From positions 1,639,932 to 1,670,901 of the forward strand of contig BFEA01000246.1 of NCBI GenBank assembly GCA_003427395.1: a stretch of 30,970 nucleotides of DNA. Reading direction: 5' to 3'. The position numbers and the translations under genes were made by a program. This DNA is from Chara braunii. Lineage: Eukaryota > Streptophyta > Charophyceae > Charales > Characeae. The first letter of the stretch is position 1, and each line of letters begins with the position of its first letter. The notes under the pieces are model-generated. The model was given only the letters and a program-made list of their open reading frames with translations, made no database searches and had not been told where the DNA came from. Below, piece after piece: positions 1 through 9,564 of this stretch.

Positions 1-8
1 TTCAGGCC

Positions 9-392
9 TTTTTTATTGTCATTATAGTATTACGGGGAACCCCGTAGCAGCCACATCCGCGCTCAAGCCTCCAACGAGGGAACATGCGGGAGCTGTACCC
101 ACCAGCAGGTGCGATACCTGCTACAGCAGGTGGGCGATACCGGCCAGGGGTCAGCCGGTAACATCAGGACCGAGCGTCTTCGATGGGCCAGTCAATGTGC
201 CTCCCCTCCGGTCCCCTCCCCCTATGAACATCAGCAGTCTCTGCTCAATGCCACTCGGGGGGACCAACGATATACCTCTAGGTGGCGGGCACCAAGCTTG
301 CCCAGGAAGGTACATGAGGCTGATGGGGATTGAACCCAAGACCTCCTGAATGCGACTTGCGTGCCTTACCAACTGAGCTAGGCCGCTGGATC
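9..392 (-). mobile_element. tRNA-derived SINE, full length (copy 1)
   Basis: Read on the minus strand, the element opens with a tRNA-like head: A box TAGCTCAGTTGGTAAGGC and B box GGGTTCAATCC about 35 bases later, the spacing of an internal Pol III promoter. A tRNA-unrelated body of about 300 bp follows, then an A-rich end (ATAAAAAA) at positions 9-16. The whole length aligns with a second copy at 8470-8866 on the same strand: head, the GCCTGGGCAAGCT block, the GACTGGCC block, and the final GTTCCCCGTA block. The tRNA-like head cannot be a working tRNA gene because no acceptor stem closes after the B box. SINEs depend on a LINE reverse transcriptase in trans; none is seen here. Exact ends and the target-site duplication were not resolved. 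Confidence 0.85.
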
Positions 393-398
393 CAAGCA

Positions 399-520
399 AC
401 TTTTGGCTGAGGGGGACCTCGGAATTGCTTATGGAATGGGAGATTTAAAAGAAAATGTTAAAAATCAGGCTAAGGCGACCCCTTTTAAACCCCTTAAGCC
501 CGTCAAAACCTGTTCACACC
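399..520. repeat. Dispersed repeat, copy A (paired with 1139-1264)
   Basis: This block, starting with CTTTTGGCTGAGG and containing a GAGATTTAAAAGAAAAT segment, aligns in the same orientation with 1139-1264. Shared features are the CTTTTGGC start, the GAGAT-AAAA-GAAAAT core and a C-rich run of CCCCTT motifs. It directly abuts the 5' end of the SINE. The family is not recognised. 521-1070 holds no other supported gene, only C-rich and A-rich low-complexity DNA. Confidence 0.6.
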
Positions 521-1070
521 CCTCTTCCCCCTGCTTCCCCCGCCTTACCCGACAACACTGCAAAAAGAAGAGCTCAGATTTGGGCTTTTATCAGCAAGTG
601 TGGAGGGCCCCCAGTGCCCAAAAAAAAAACAAAAAGTAAAAATTACGAAATTTCCTTCACCCCCAAAAGTACCACGCGGCAGCCCCCCTCCCCCCAGCTC
701 CGCCCACACAAGCGTGATCTGGACAATATTATTGTTCAACCGCCAGTACCTTTCTCAGCTATGAGTGCCAAGCCTAAAATGGACCTGCGCACCAAAAAAA
801 ACTAAGCGGCGCAGGCCTCTTCTTGGCGGGCGCCACCAGCTGTTTCCCACCAGTACCTCGTCCAGCTAACAGAAAAGTAAGGACCGGGCCGGACTTTCAG
901 GGGCCAGGGAAATGAGCGCCCAGTCGCTGCCCTTTCGAGTGGGGGGGAGAAGGACAAAAAAGAAAAAACATATGACATTATTCTCTAGGCTGTTTTTTCG
1001 GGTGCTCGGGTACACACCCGGGTACCCGGCTGGGCAAGACGCCTGGGCAGTGTTCCAGGCAGCCAACCGG

Positions 1071-1097
1071 AAAAAAAAAAAAAAAAAAAAAAAAAAA
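1071..1097 (+). repeat. Poly(A) tract, 27 bases
   Basis: Uninterrupted run of A, 42 bases upstream of repeat copy B. It could be the tail of a retroposed sequence on the plus strand or a slippage tract; no flanking target-site duplication was found. Confidence 0.9.
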
Positions 1098-1138
1098 TCC
1101 GCGGAAAAAATATGTTGTGTAGAATTGCAATACAAACG

Positions 1139-1264
1139 ACTTTTGGCCGAAGGACACATTAGAATTCCCCACAGAATCGGAGATAAAAAAGAAAATAACA
1201 GAACCAAACTCAGGCCCCCCCTTCAAACCCCTTTAGCCCCCTTAAAACGAACTTGGACCCCCCC
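1139..1264. repeat. Dispersed repeat, copy B (paired with 399-520)
   Basis: Starts CTTTTGGCCGAAGG and contains GAGATAAAAAAGAAAAT, then CCCCTTT-type runs, collinear with copy A at 399-520. Divergence is considerable (roughly one base in four by eye), so this is an old family or an old local duplication. Confidence 0.6.
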
Positions 1265-1428
1265 CTTGATAGCCAATTGACTTACCATGAGTGCACGAGT
1301 GCGCAGGCCGTAGTTTGTTTGTTGATGTGGTTGGGGAAGGGGAAGGCAATGATTATGCTGTGTGTATATTTTGTCATGTTTACTATACACAACTCGAAGA
1401 GTGTGGGGGGGGAAGGTCCAGGTTGGTG

Positions 1429-1430
<2 letters not shown>

Positions 1431-1507
<77 letters not shown>
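1431..1507 (+). repeat. Compound microsatellite (GT)n(GA)n
   Basis: About 11 GT units run directly into about 27 GA units. The same GT-then-GA order recurs at 2088-2250, 12101-12211 and 18362-18438, and in reverse complement at 13130-13208. Long apparent reading frames across it (poly Arg-Glu, Ser-Leu, Thr-His) are artefacts of the repeat. Confidence 0.97.
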
Positions 1508-1509
<2 letters not shown>

Positions 1510-1512
<3 letters not shown>

Positions 1513-2086
1513 CAGCATGCAGCATGTTGGTGGCAGTGAGCACAAGGGCAGGCGCTGACCTCCAAAGAAAAAAAAAAAAAAAAGTTATGTTAATGGAATA
1601 CGAGAGTTTTTTCTTTTCGAAATAAGTGGACCCACGCTGTTCCGATTTCGAAATGTTCAAAACTCAAGGACCTCGGCCTCCTCGGCCTCCTACGAGCAGC
1701 TACCGGTCCTACGGGGTCCCGCCCCTTGCAAGGCCCCAAAACCTCAAAATGCCCACCCTCCCCAATGACACCGACATTGAAATTTCAACGACGTTGAAAG
1801 TCTCAGGGGGATAAAACACACCCCTGACCAGGTGCAAACTCACAAAAAGAGAAATGACCACGACCGGGGCGATTTTGGGTCCTCTTGGAGAGCGCAGAAA
1901 ACACACAAAAAAAATAAAATGTTTTTTTTGTGCGAGCGGGCACCCCAAGTGTCAGACCCCTATGACCGTCACGTCCTGGTGCCCGACCGGGTCAGACCGG
2001 CCGGGCGTGAGAATCTTCCTAGATTATTCTAGCAAAAAGAAGAAAGAACAAACAAAAAATGAAGTAGTTCGTTTCTCTCTACGCAC

Positions 2087-2087
<1 letters not shown>
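1510..2087. other. Intergenic stretch with no recognised gene
   Basis: Holds a short A17-type run (1566-1583), a doubled CTCGGCCTC motif near 1673-1690, and GC-rich text such as GACCGGGTCAGACCGGCCGG near 1986-2005. Open frames here are short and run through low-complexity bases. I see no promoter, RNA gene or conserved protein. Confidence 0.5.
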
Positions 2088-2179
<92 letters not shown>

Positions 2180-2180
2180 N

Positions 2181-2250
<70 letters not shown>
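2088..2250 (+). repeat. Compound microsatellite (GT)n(GA)n, with one N
   Basis: About 25 GT units followed by about 56 GA units; an ambiguous base sits at 2180 inside the GA tract. The true length is uncertain because such tracts assemble badly. Its 3' flank (2251-2271) is nearly identical to the flank of the next GA tract at 2554-2574. Confidence 0.97.
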
Positions 2251-2255
<5 letters not shown>

Positions 2256-2497
2256 AACGAATCTTCTGCCAGAACGCGGGAAGATAGGTTCAAAGATTCA
2301 TTCTCCTCTTCTACAACGAATCTTCCCCCGCAGAGTCCGGAGTCACCTTAGTGATTATTTATTTGTCATTATCCAGATTCTGATGTTCCACAGAAAACCT
2401 TGAAAAATCATAGTAAACCCTTTGGGTGTTTTTGTAACTGTGAATCCAAAGGCTTATTAAGAAGTCAACTCCATAGCGTACATTTTCGGTCACATCC

Positions 2498-2500
<3 letters not shown>

Positions 2501-2553
<53 letters not shown>
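2501..2553 (+). repeat. (AG)n microsatellite with a flank copied from 2251
   Basis: About 26 AG units. The 21 bases immediately 3' (ending GAATCTTCTGCCA) match the 21 bases after the 2088-2250 array with only a few mismatches, so tract and flank were duplicated together rather than arising independently. Confidence 0.95.
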
Positions 2554-2556
<3 letters not shown>

Positions 2557-2589
2557 CGAATGAATCTTCTGCCAAGCATTTGTGAAATT

Positions 2590-3405
2590 CGGTTAAAGTG
2601 GTTTTTTTAGCCATCCCATGTTGCATCATGGTATTTACTTGTTAGAGCTCTCTGTCTATCTGACTCGACTATCATTCATAATACTTTGAAAGAATTGTTA
2701 AAATGAATGTCAAATGATGAAAAGCGTCAAAAACATCCAATCAGAAAAAAAAGTCAAACTTTGTAACCCCCACAATTCATTCATAATAGATTGGCTACAA
2801 CGCCAAGCCAGGTCGGGTGATCGGGAAGTGGGTCCGCAGTGTATCAACACTTTCTCACTGCGATGCAGTACCTCGGATCTGTCGGCCCCACTGCTTCCTG
2901 CTCTTTGTCCTCTTTGTCCTTTTTGCCCTCCTCGTTGATGAATTGCCTCTCTACCTTTATCTCCCCTCTAATCTTCCAACTCTTTGGCCATCTTGGGCCG
3001 ATCCCCTACTCTCTCTTGAAATCCGTCAAATAGTCACTTCTCTCTTTCGTCCTTGATATATTCGTGATTGGGTTGGATTTGTGGTCACGAGCTTCTGTCT
3101 ACTCTCAGTGAAGGTGCATTGGGCACGCTACAAAAATCGGAGGTGATGTTCCTGCAGAGATTACTTTGCTCCTAGCCCAAGTGTGGTCATTTGATACAGT
3201 TGGACTTTTGGTGGGACTCCTGTTTCTCGAGGTGGCACAACGAGGAAGAGCGACTGTGGCCAACGAAATCCTGGTTTTCTTGCCATAGATCGTTGATGAT
3301 TTGTCTTTAAGCGTCTTCTCCTTTAATCTTAGTGATCCGAACCAGACGGAGCCAACAACCTTGGAGCGAACGCTAGTGCTGACGGTCATCTGGACTAGCT
3401 GCACG
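2590..3405 (+). pseudogene. Unidentified eroded coding-like stretch
   Basis: Plus-strand text from about 2817 onward reads like protein in patches that switch frame. One patch (2817-3056) gives a hydrophobic Leu/Phe-rich segment. A second, around 3133-3285 in another frame, begins KIGGDVPAEITLLLAQVWSF and ends at TAG 3286-3288. Neither patch opens with a convincing start and I recognise no family. The pattern could be a decayed gene, exons interrupted by short introns, or chance. 2590-2816 is AT-rich with nothing visible. Confidence 0.2.
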
Positions 3406-3409
3406 GAGG

Positions 3410-3913
3410 ATGTTGGACACTTTTTGGCCTAGCACGACCCAACCGAGTGGAACTTTTCTTGACTTGGATGCCGACAAGTCGGATCTGGGAGATTTATGGG
3501 CATCTCACAAAGACAACAGGGAAGTGTCGCCTGACGATGATATCGAATTCATAGCTCTCCCCGATCAACAAGTAGAAGAAGAGGAGGAAGTTGAAGCCGA
3601 GTCCACAGCTAAAGAGATCGGTGACGAAGAAAAAACAGAAAGTGAGGACGAGGAGGACGAGTCATCGACGAAGGAACTCGAAGTGGTGCCACCACCAAGC
3701 TCGCGCCTAGCTATACCAGCGGATTGTGCATGGAATCCTAAGCTTTCTGAGAAAATGGTTAGGCGCCATGATGGCGCAGAATCCTCTCGCCACTGTCGCC
3801 GGTCTCGCTCGCCATCTCCCTCCTCTTCTGCCTCCTCCGCATTTCGTCATTATGATCGTCCTCGTCGCAACTCGAGCGCTCCGTCCTCGTCCCGTCTTCC
3901 TCCGCCCTCTTGA
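3410..3913 (+). CDS. Hypothetical acidic, RS-rich 167-residue protein
   Basis: Intact ATG-to-TGA frame of 167 codons, preceded in frame by a TGA. Residues 1-54 are mixed composition. Residues 55-91 are almost continuous Glu/Asp, residues 92-124 contain a Pro-rich PPPSSRL segment, and residues 125-163 are Arg/Ser-rich with an RRSRSPSPSSS motif. The acidic block followed by an RS-like tail suggests a disordered nucleic-acid-associated protein or a retroelement gag-like fragment, but no folded domain is visible and I assign no function. Composition bias alone could keep such a frame open, so reality as a gene is uncertain. The downstream text continues protein-like in another frame (to about 4151), so this may be one exon or a frameshifted remnant. 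Confidence 0.35.
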   Translation: MLDTFWPSTTQPSGTFLDLDADKSDLGDLWASHKDNREVSPDDDIEFIALPDQQVEEEEEVEAESTAKEIGDEEKTESEDEEDESSTKELEVVPPPSSRLAIPADCAWNPKLSEKMVRRHDGAESSRHCRRSRSPSPSSSASSAFRHYDRPRRNSSAPSSSRLPPPS

Positions 3914-5735
3914 TTACCTTTCCTTATCTGTGCTCCCGCACATCGAATTTCCTCTTGATTACCAAATACTCGCCATCCAGTTTTTCTACCGTCACTGTGT
4001 GATCCCTACTTTCCTCCATGATGCTTCCTCCTTTCCTCTCAACATCCTTCTCTGCAGTGGTGCATGGAGGCAGTACAACCATATGGAGTTGTATTGCATT
4101 TTTTTCCGGGACCTTACCCGTTGTGCAAGATTACGAGTCCCTATGCGATAACACCTTGCGCACGATCCCCACCCTTTACGTTGAATACCTCGCATCTCTC
4201 CCCGACCCAATCATCGATTCCCCCACACTCGTCGGATCGTCCATTTCATTGATCTTGTGACGAAGACTCAAATTACTTTTCCCCCCACACTCGTCGGATC
4301 GTCCATTTCATTGATCTTGTGACGAAGACTCAAATTACTTTTCCCCGCTTCCACCAGAATGGTCTCAGCCCCCTCCCCATCCTTTTCTGATTAATTACAA
4401 TCGAGCGGAGCATCAATGAGCCGACGAGCTAGATCTAGATGATGCCATCTAGAAGACAACAAGGCACTCCTGGACAGTGGACGATTATCAGTGAGGCACG
4501 ACGACAGACTTCATGAGGATATTGCAACAACATGTGCTTCTTTTTTCTGGCTGATGTGGCAATGTGTGCTCCTCTGCTTGTTGATACGTTGGGTTCCTCT
4601 CTCTCCTTCCCTCTCTTTCTCATGTAAATTAGCACTGGCAGGACTTACGTGCATGCAATCAGGAGATTGTATAATTTTGGAACCCCCTGAACGTCACATA
4701 TATGACATACTAGCTTCCGTACCCGAACAATTTTCTAAAGCCCTGAGTTTTAGTTGTTTTTACTTTTTGGATCTCTCTTGGGCTTTTAGGGGTACCCCTT
4801 TTTATTGCTATCACCTTAGTGCACGGAATCGCAATCCAACCAGACTTGTCTAAGACGATGTTTCTTTTGGACTTCTTTGCAATTTCGTTTCGGCAATCCA
4901 TACATCTACGTAGGAATTACGTGCACCTTAGTGAGCGCGCTAAGAATTTTGTTCGGGAGTTGGGAACTCCGAAAATTAAGAGCGCTCCTCTCGCTGACAT
5001 GTCATTTCTTGTGAGTGGATATTCTCATACCCGCCCCTAAAAGATCTATTAATTTTCAGTAGGAAGCTAGATAGACATAGGATTTTTGCTCGCTCAATTC
5101 CACGTGATGATATTGCTTTTGAAATTTTCAATCTTGAATTAGTTTTAGAACTTGAATGGATGAGACGTAATTGTTTCGGTGCCTTTTTCTTTTATATACC
5201 CGCGCCATGCATGCAAGCTTTTCCGGTTTGCCGATATGACCAATGCCATCTTCACCCTTCTCTTCTTCACGCCTTCCCTCCTTCACCCGTAATTGTTTTT
5301 CATCCCCTCTCCCTTCGCGCTTCCCTCACTCCTCCACGTATCATGAATCTTGGTCCCGCTCCACACTACTGTTCGCGCTTTTCTCCTTCCCGCCTTCATC
5401 CCCATACAAGAGCTCCCTCAGGCTACCGATTTCCCCCCAGAATATTCGAGTCGTCAGGCGACACCGTGTAAGGAGATTACTCCTTGCACATTATGATCTG
5501 ATTAGTTGCGAAGGAACTCATGGGGATCAATATGACTTTCCCTGGGAGATTAACCCAAACTCTCTCTTCAGCCCCTCCTATCTCCACCCCACTTTTCCCC
5601 ATCTTCTATTTACCTCTTCGCAACTATAAGACCCACAAGCGCGTCCGAGAATCTCTCTCTCAACCCGTCTGCCAGCTTCAGGGAAGTCGTGGCTATGTGA
5701 TGTGAATGCATACTGACACCTCGTTCAATAAATGA
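3914..5735 (+). pseudogene. Unidentified frame-shifting coding-like stretch ending near a poly(A) signal
   Basis: Protein-like patches succeed one another in different plus-strand frames: about 3914-4151, 4018-4260, 4491-4853, 4819-5040 and 5520-5705. None shows a recognised domain. The 4221-4346 tandem duplication, whose 62-bp period is not a multiple of three, would itself shift any frame. The last patch ends at a TGA ending at 5705, and an AATAAA lies at 5727-5732. This would fit the 3' end of a former transcription unit, but AATAAA is common by chance. Confidence 0.2.
4221..4346 (+). repeat. 62-bp tandem duplication
   Basis: Two essentially identical 62-bp units, each beginning CCCCACACTCGTCGGATCGT and ending in TTACTTTTCCCC. 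Near identity implies a recent duplication, in contrast to the older divergence of most repeats in the window. Confidence 0.95.
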
Positions 5736-5849
5736 TGATTGTCGTCTTGACTAAATTGAACTCATATTATTTTGGATTGGTTCGTCGGATGGATGAAAGG
5801 CAATAGAGCACGTAACATTGTGACTGTTCACTTCTGTGATTGAATAACT

Positions 5850-6755
5850 GATTGGGTGGACTTACGTGCTCAAACTTTGCTTATGCCATGTGGACCGATT
5901 GTTCATATCCAACCGGGTGCCGACTTTCAGTATCTTCATTGCAACCATCCCCGTATAACGAGGAAAGGACACGTATATGTGAGTGGGTCGTACGGGAAGT
6001 TGTTGCCAAGATCGGCGGACACTATTATTTTCCACCCAAAATGAGGTGTCCGGACTTCGTGGGCGCTGGTTTTGTCATTATCGATACCCAGTTTTTCCCG
6101 TACTCTTTCTTATTGCCCGACCTTTTAACGAACTGATTATCATCCCGTGGAATGGCAGTAGCGCCTCATTGGCCCAACACTCTATGTAACAATCGTCACT
6201 GCACCGAGCATTACCGGGAGAAGGGGTTCCACTACCGGACACGCGGCGAGAACGAACATAAGGAAAGAGCGACCAGGCTGAGGCCATCCACCTCGGATTC
6301 CGAACTCTATAGTGAACGACACCAGGACTTTATTCAAAAACGAGATCCCACGTGTGTACCCCAACCTCTTCGTTCGAAAAACGACTAGTAGCCCGCATGG
6401 AAGTGCAAAGATACTTTTTGGATTAGGCGAACATTTGAAAGTAGTGCGCGCCATTTCTTCCAGGTGCGACTATGGTCCTTCCTCACTAAAACTGGAACCG
6501 TACAGGGGCTTTCAGTTCCGTCTATGACCCCGCACTCAATATTCCCAAAAATCCTTGGCACACCCCATTTTACTGTTCTTTCGTGGCCTATTCCGCATAA
6601 TCAATCACTTGGACCGAAAGATAGGACAAGGTGTAAGGTTTGGACGTCATATCAGGCCCATGTGTGTTCCTTGGCCCTCCAGTTGTTCCATTGCAACTGT
6701 GATCCCTGTATTTCGGCCTGGACCTTGTTGGGGCCCAACCATTCTTGTATGAATT
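5850..6755 (+). pseudogene. Possible eroded coding sequence with several in-frame stops
   Basis: One plus-strand frame looks protein-like across 900 bp but is broken by several stops: open at 5856-6044 (includes GPIVHIQPGADFQYLHC), 6312-6527 (includes KTTSSPHGSAKILFGLGEHL) and 6555-6752. No family is recognised. Part of the interval (6257-6362) is repeated in diverged form at 29381-29488, which favours a decayed mobile element over a single-copy gene. An intron-containing gene or chance is also possible. Confidence 0.25.
6257..6362. repeat. Diverged dispersed repeat, copy A (paired with 29381-29488)
   Basis: Aligns in the same orientation with 29381-29488 by a run of shared blocks: GAG-CC-TCCAC-TC, CGA--TCTAT, GAGAT-CC and TGTGT-CC. 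In one frame both give an RLRPSTS segment followed by E-L/I-Y and an R-H pair, so the similarity is also visible at protein level. The family is unknown. Confidence 0.5.
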
Positions 6756-6759
6756 GGTC

Positions 6760-7457
6760 TTGTGCTTCTTTAATTTTTTGTTGCTTCATGATGGGTCTGA
6801 GCATCGAGTCCTCCACAATATTGGCATGTCGGGGACAGTCAGCTTTATTGCTCCAAGTTTGTTACGGAGAACAACCAATTAGGTGCGGGTAAGCATCAAT
6901 AGAGGATCTGCCATCGGAGGACTTTGTGTGAGGTTGGCATTACGAGAGAGCCGTACGACCATCTAAAGTTTTGGAGGTCCCCTGCTGGCAGAATAGAGTC
7001 TCATTTCCACCTCTGTTTGATTAGTGTGCGGTCTGATGGTTTCTTTTAATGCACAATCCTATACCCCTGCTTAACAGTGTATTGCCATAGTCTGAGGGGC
7101 TCGGTGGCGCCGTCCTTTGGTCATTCCCATTCTATCAGGTTGAAGGGGAGCGCCGCAATGGGGGTGGATGGTTGGAAAGCAAACTGAGTGTTGCCTCCAC
7201 CTTCCACGATCCTAACCCTTACTACTCCCAGCCAACCCCATTGCAGGTCTGCATGCCCTTTTCTTTGTATGTGCGACCGCCTGGCCCCCGGGCTTATTAT
7301 AGCATACGCCCCCAAGTGCAACATCTGCCTGGCGCGACCACGGGAGGCCCTAATTTTCAGACAACTTGGCATGCCATTTATAACAAAATCCAAGGGTCAT
7401 TTTAACCAAACTTGCCACCACCTTGAAGTCATAGAGTAGAGACCATAGTCACTAACT

Positions 7458-7459
<2 letters not shown>
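6760..7459. other. Intergenic stretch with no recognised gene
   Basis: Short open frames on both strands, none longer than about 90 codons and none with a recognisable motif. No repeat or RNA gene is visible before the poly(A) tract at 7460. Confidence 0.4.

Positions 7460-7490
<31 letters not shown>
7460..7490 (+). repeat. Poly(A) tract, 31 bases
   Basis: Pure A run, the longest in the window on this strand. The preceding sequence shows no SINE head or known family, and no target-site duplication was found, so its origin is unclear. Confidence 0.9.
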
Positions 7491-7491
<1 letters not shown>

Positions 7492-7690
7492 ACCACCCTA
7501 TAAAACAGCAAGGCAAAAGTGCACTTTCATGCAAATTTTGCCAACATTCAGTTTCAGAAATCTTGAGAAAATTCAGAAATCTTAGCAGAGGAAATTCCAA
7601 TGCTCCAAATGAGACCAAATTCGGTACACAACAACCTTGAACCAAAACAAAAATAGGCAAAAAATAATAATAAAAATAAAAATAAAAATT

Positions 7691-7752
7691 GACCCCCAAA
7701 CTCTAATTTCAGTTTTGGACCTGTTAGTCAGGAGCTGAAACTGGGGGTCCCT
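7691..7752. repeat. Small repeat bounded by GACCCCCA / TGGGGGTC, copy A
   Basis: About 60 bp bounded by the exact 8-bp inverted repeat GACCCCCA and TGGGGGTC. The block aligns in the same orientation with 16173-16232 (shared TTTCAGT, TGTTA, GCTGAAA and GGGGGTCCCT). It may be a fragment of a larger dispersed repeat; no mobility feature is seen. Confidence 0.5.
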
Positions 7753-8053
7753 ACGTGTGTTTAAAAAAATAAAAAGTAATTCATGGCCCAGGTGGCGGAC
7801 AGGGCCTTTTTTTAAGATAGGAAAATTCCGCCCCTGTTGGCAGATGGGAGCGATGGTATATTCTTCTCTCAAATCTTTCATCACCTTTCAAATTCTTTCA
7901 ATTCACCTTTTCACTACCTACCTAGAACCTACCACTTCTCCTAAGGCTTATACAGGGGACCCTGCGAACATAGCTTTTTTTGTTGTCTCCCTCCAGACAT
8001 CAAGGACGGGATGCCTGTCTTGCACGTGGCTCCAGTCTATTGGTCGGGAGCTA

Positions 8054-8150
8054 CACCTGCTGGAAAGCCGGCCCATCGTCCCCTGAGATACATTGTTCAG
8101 TTGGTAAAACGGGACGTGCTGGGAACCGGGTCCAGGGTCCCTCATGAACT
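8054..8150. repeat. Degenerate repeats of CACGTGCTGGAAAC type, two units
   Basis: Units start at 8054 and 8113 (CACCTGCTGG, GACGTGCTGG), each followed by a -CCGG-CC- block and a -GTCCC- block. The same unit recurs at 19001, 19051, 19100 and 20138. Consensus by eye: CACGTGCTGGAAACGGGTCC followed by AGCGTCCCAT. Confidence 0.5.
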
Positions 8151-8411
8151 TTGTTGATGATGCCACTGATTCTACCACGTTCTGTCTTTTCATGTTCTTT
8201 CTATGTTTGTGCGGAAGATACATGTTCCATTTAGCAATGGGCATGGCCACATCACTCATGGGATGTGAAAAGGCAAAACCTATGGCGGGTGTATCTTTCT
8301 ATGTTTCTGCAGATTGATGCTCCGTTTCGCACATTCCAGGAGTGGTGTGGCCAGGCCCTGTCTTTATTTTTATTGTTATTTTTATTTTTTTTAAGTACGC
8401 TATATTCTTCT

Positions 8412-8465
8412 CTCATCTATCTCATCTTCTTGCCAGTACTCATCTATCTCATCCTCTTGCTTGTC
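8412..8465 (+). repeat. 27-bp tandem duplication
   Basis: CTCATCTATCTCATC followed by (T/C)TCTTGC, twice with a 27-bp step. It lies just beyond the 3' end of SINE copy 2. Confidence 0.85.
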
Positions 8466-8469
8466 TATG

Positions 8470-8866
8470 TATAGTACGGGGGAACACCAACCAACATGGA
8501 TCTCTCCCTAGCCCACGGGTTAGGTTGGCACCACAGCAGTGGTGCAAGAGCCAGGCTGTACCAGTGGGGTGAGCAGGCATTGGCGATGGGGGAAATCGGC
8601 GGTGCCAAGCAATGGCCAGTCACTGCACCTCCTCCTACCCCCCCCCCAACCCCACATGGCGGTGTCTAATGGCCAATATTGTAGCTGCATAGCAACCAAC
8701 AACATCAGCCAAGGTCCTGCCAATGCTGGCTTGGGGGTCCCAACGGGTTACCTCCAGCTGGTAGAAAACCGAGCTTGCCCAGGCACGTACGTGACTGTGG
8801 GGGATTGAACCCACGACCTCCTGAATGCAACTTCTGTGCCTTACCAACTGAGCTAGGCCCGCACGT
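8470..8866 (-). mobile_element. tRNA-derived SINE, full length (copy 2)
   Basis: On the minus strand it begins with A box TAGCTCAGTTGGTAAGGC and B box GGGTTCAATCC, then a body that is collinear with SINE copy 1 (9-392) to the terminal GTTCCCCCGTA block. This copy contains a run of C on the plus strand (8639-8648) where copy 1 has shorter C runs, and lacks a clean A tail, so it looks older or tail-decayed. The two heads differ at only a handful of positions while the bodies are much more diverged, as expected where the Pol III promoter is selected in source copies. Confidence 0.85.
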
Positions 8867-9087
8867 CCGCCAAAGCAGCAGATACAAGCAATGGCATCGG
8901 CGCCGAGACAGTGAGGGTGTTCTTTTCAACTGAATTTGGTCATCAGTGCCATCGTCCATCAAATTCCCGCTTATATTTCCTGACTTGTGGTTTCCCGGTC
9001 GCCTCGTAACTTGTTGGGGCCACGTGGAAGTATTTTTGAAAAGAAACCATCCTATGTCTGCCAACGCAGCAGACACAAATAGGGACC

Positions 9088-9139
9088 CGCCACGTCTTTT
9101 TTTTTCTTTTTTTTTTTTTTTTTTTGGCCTCGCCACGTC
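9088..9139 (-). mobile_element. Orphan poly(A) insertion flanked by a 9-bp direct repeat
   Basis: A nearly pure T tract (one C) plus GGCCT is flanked on both sides by the identical 9-mer CGCCACGTC (9088-9096 and 9131-9139). On the minus strand this is AGGCC followed by a poly(A) tail between target-site duplications, the form left by LINE-type reverse transcription that stopped almost immediately after the tail. Chance repetition of a 9-mer is the alternative. Confidence 0.55.
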
Positions 9140-9206
9140 ACTCTGGAAATCATTCAAATTTCGGGAGTTGAACTCCGCCTAACAGCAGAGTCTCCCGTGC
9201 TGGCTA

Positions 9207-9311
9207 CCTGCTTCCCCCGAATACAACGCACGGTCATTATAGCTGTATTCAGACGGAAAGATGCCTCAAATAAAGATATAATGACCGTACGTTGTATTCG
9301 GGGGAAGAAGG
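9207..9311. mobile_element. 105-bp inverted-repeat element (MITE-like), copy 1
   Basis: Foldback element whose left arm CCTGCTTCCCCCGAATACAA is mirrored by the right arm ending at 9311. The arms pair over about 40 bp with a few mismatches, leaving a short unique core that contains GGAAAGATGCCTCAAATA. It is preceded by TA (9205-9206); the right flank is CA, probably a mutated TA. Length and core match copies at 12525, 12781, 15330 and 30011. It ends 253 bp before the start codon of the oxidoreductase gene, so it may lie in its promoter or 5' leader. Confidence 0.85.
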
Positions 9312-9441
9312 CAGCGACCCCTCCTCATACCGACGCCGGGCGGTCCGCGAGGTAGCTACCGTAGCTATACTTGCACAGCCCCCCCTGTATAGCCTTAGGC
9401 GTAGTGGTAGGCAGGTAGTGAAAGGTGAGTGGAGAGAAGAA

Positions 9442-9449
9442 TATAAAAT
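9442..9449 (+). promoter_or_regulatory. Candidate TATA box upstream of the oxidoreductase
   Basis: TATAAAAT, 116 bp upstream of the ATG at 9565, which would allow a leader of about 90 bases. It abuts an A-rich run, so chance occurrence is quite possible. No other core-promoter signal is evident. Confidence 0.25.
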
Positions 9450-9564
9450 TAAAAAAAAAAACAATTTCCCGCACGCACATGTCCTGACTTGTGGGTTTCA
9501 CGCTGACCTGGGAACTGGCTCGGGCCGACACTGGGACCGTTGGAACTAAGGGACTCCGAAGGAA

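Noticed and set aside
310-392. tRNA gene on the minus strand (A and B boxes present)
   Set aside because: No complementary acceptor stem closes after the B box, and the sequence continues into a shared 300-bp body also found at 8470-8866, so it is a SINE head.
1854-2351. 165-codon frame rich in Arg-Glu and Cys-Val
   Set aside because: Produced by the (GT)n(GA)n array; no protein features outside the repeat.
8790-8866. tRNA gene on the minus strand
   Set aside because: Same reasoning as for 310-392; part of SINE copy 2.
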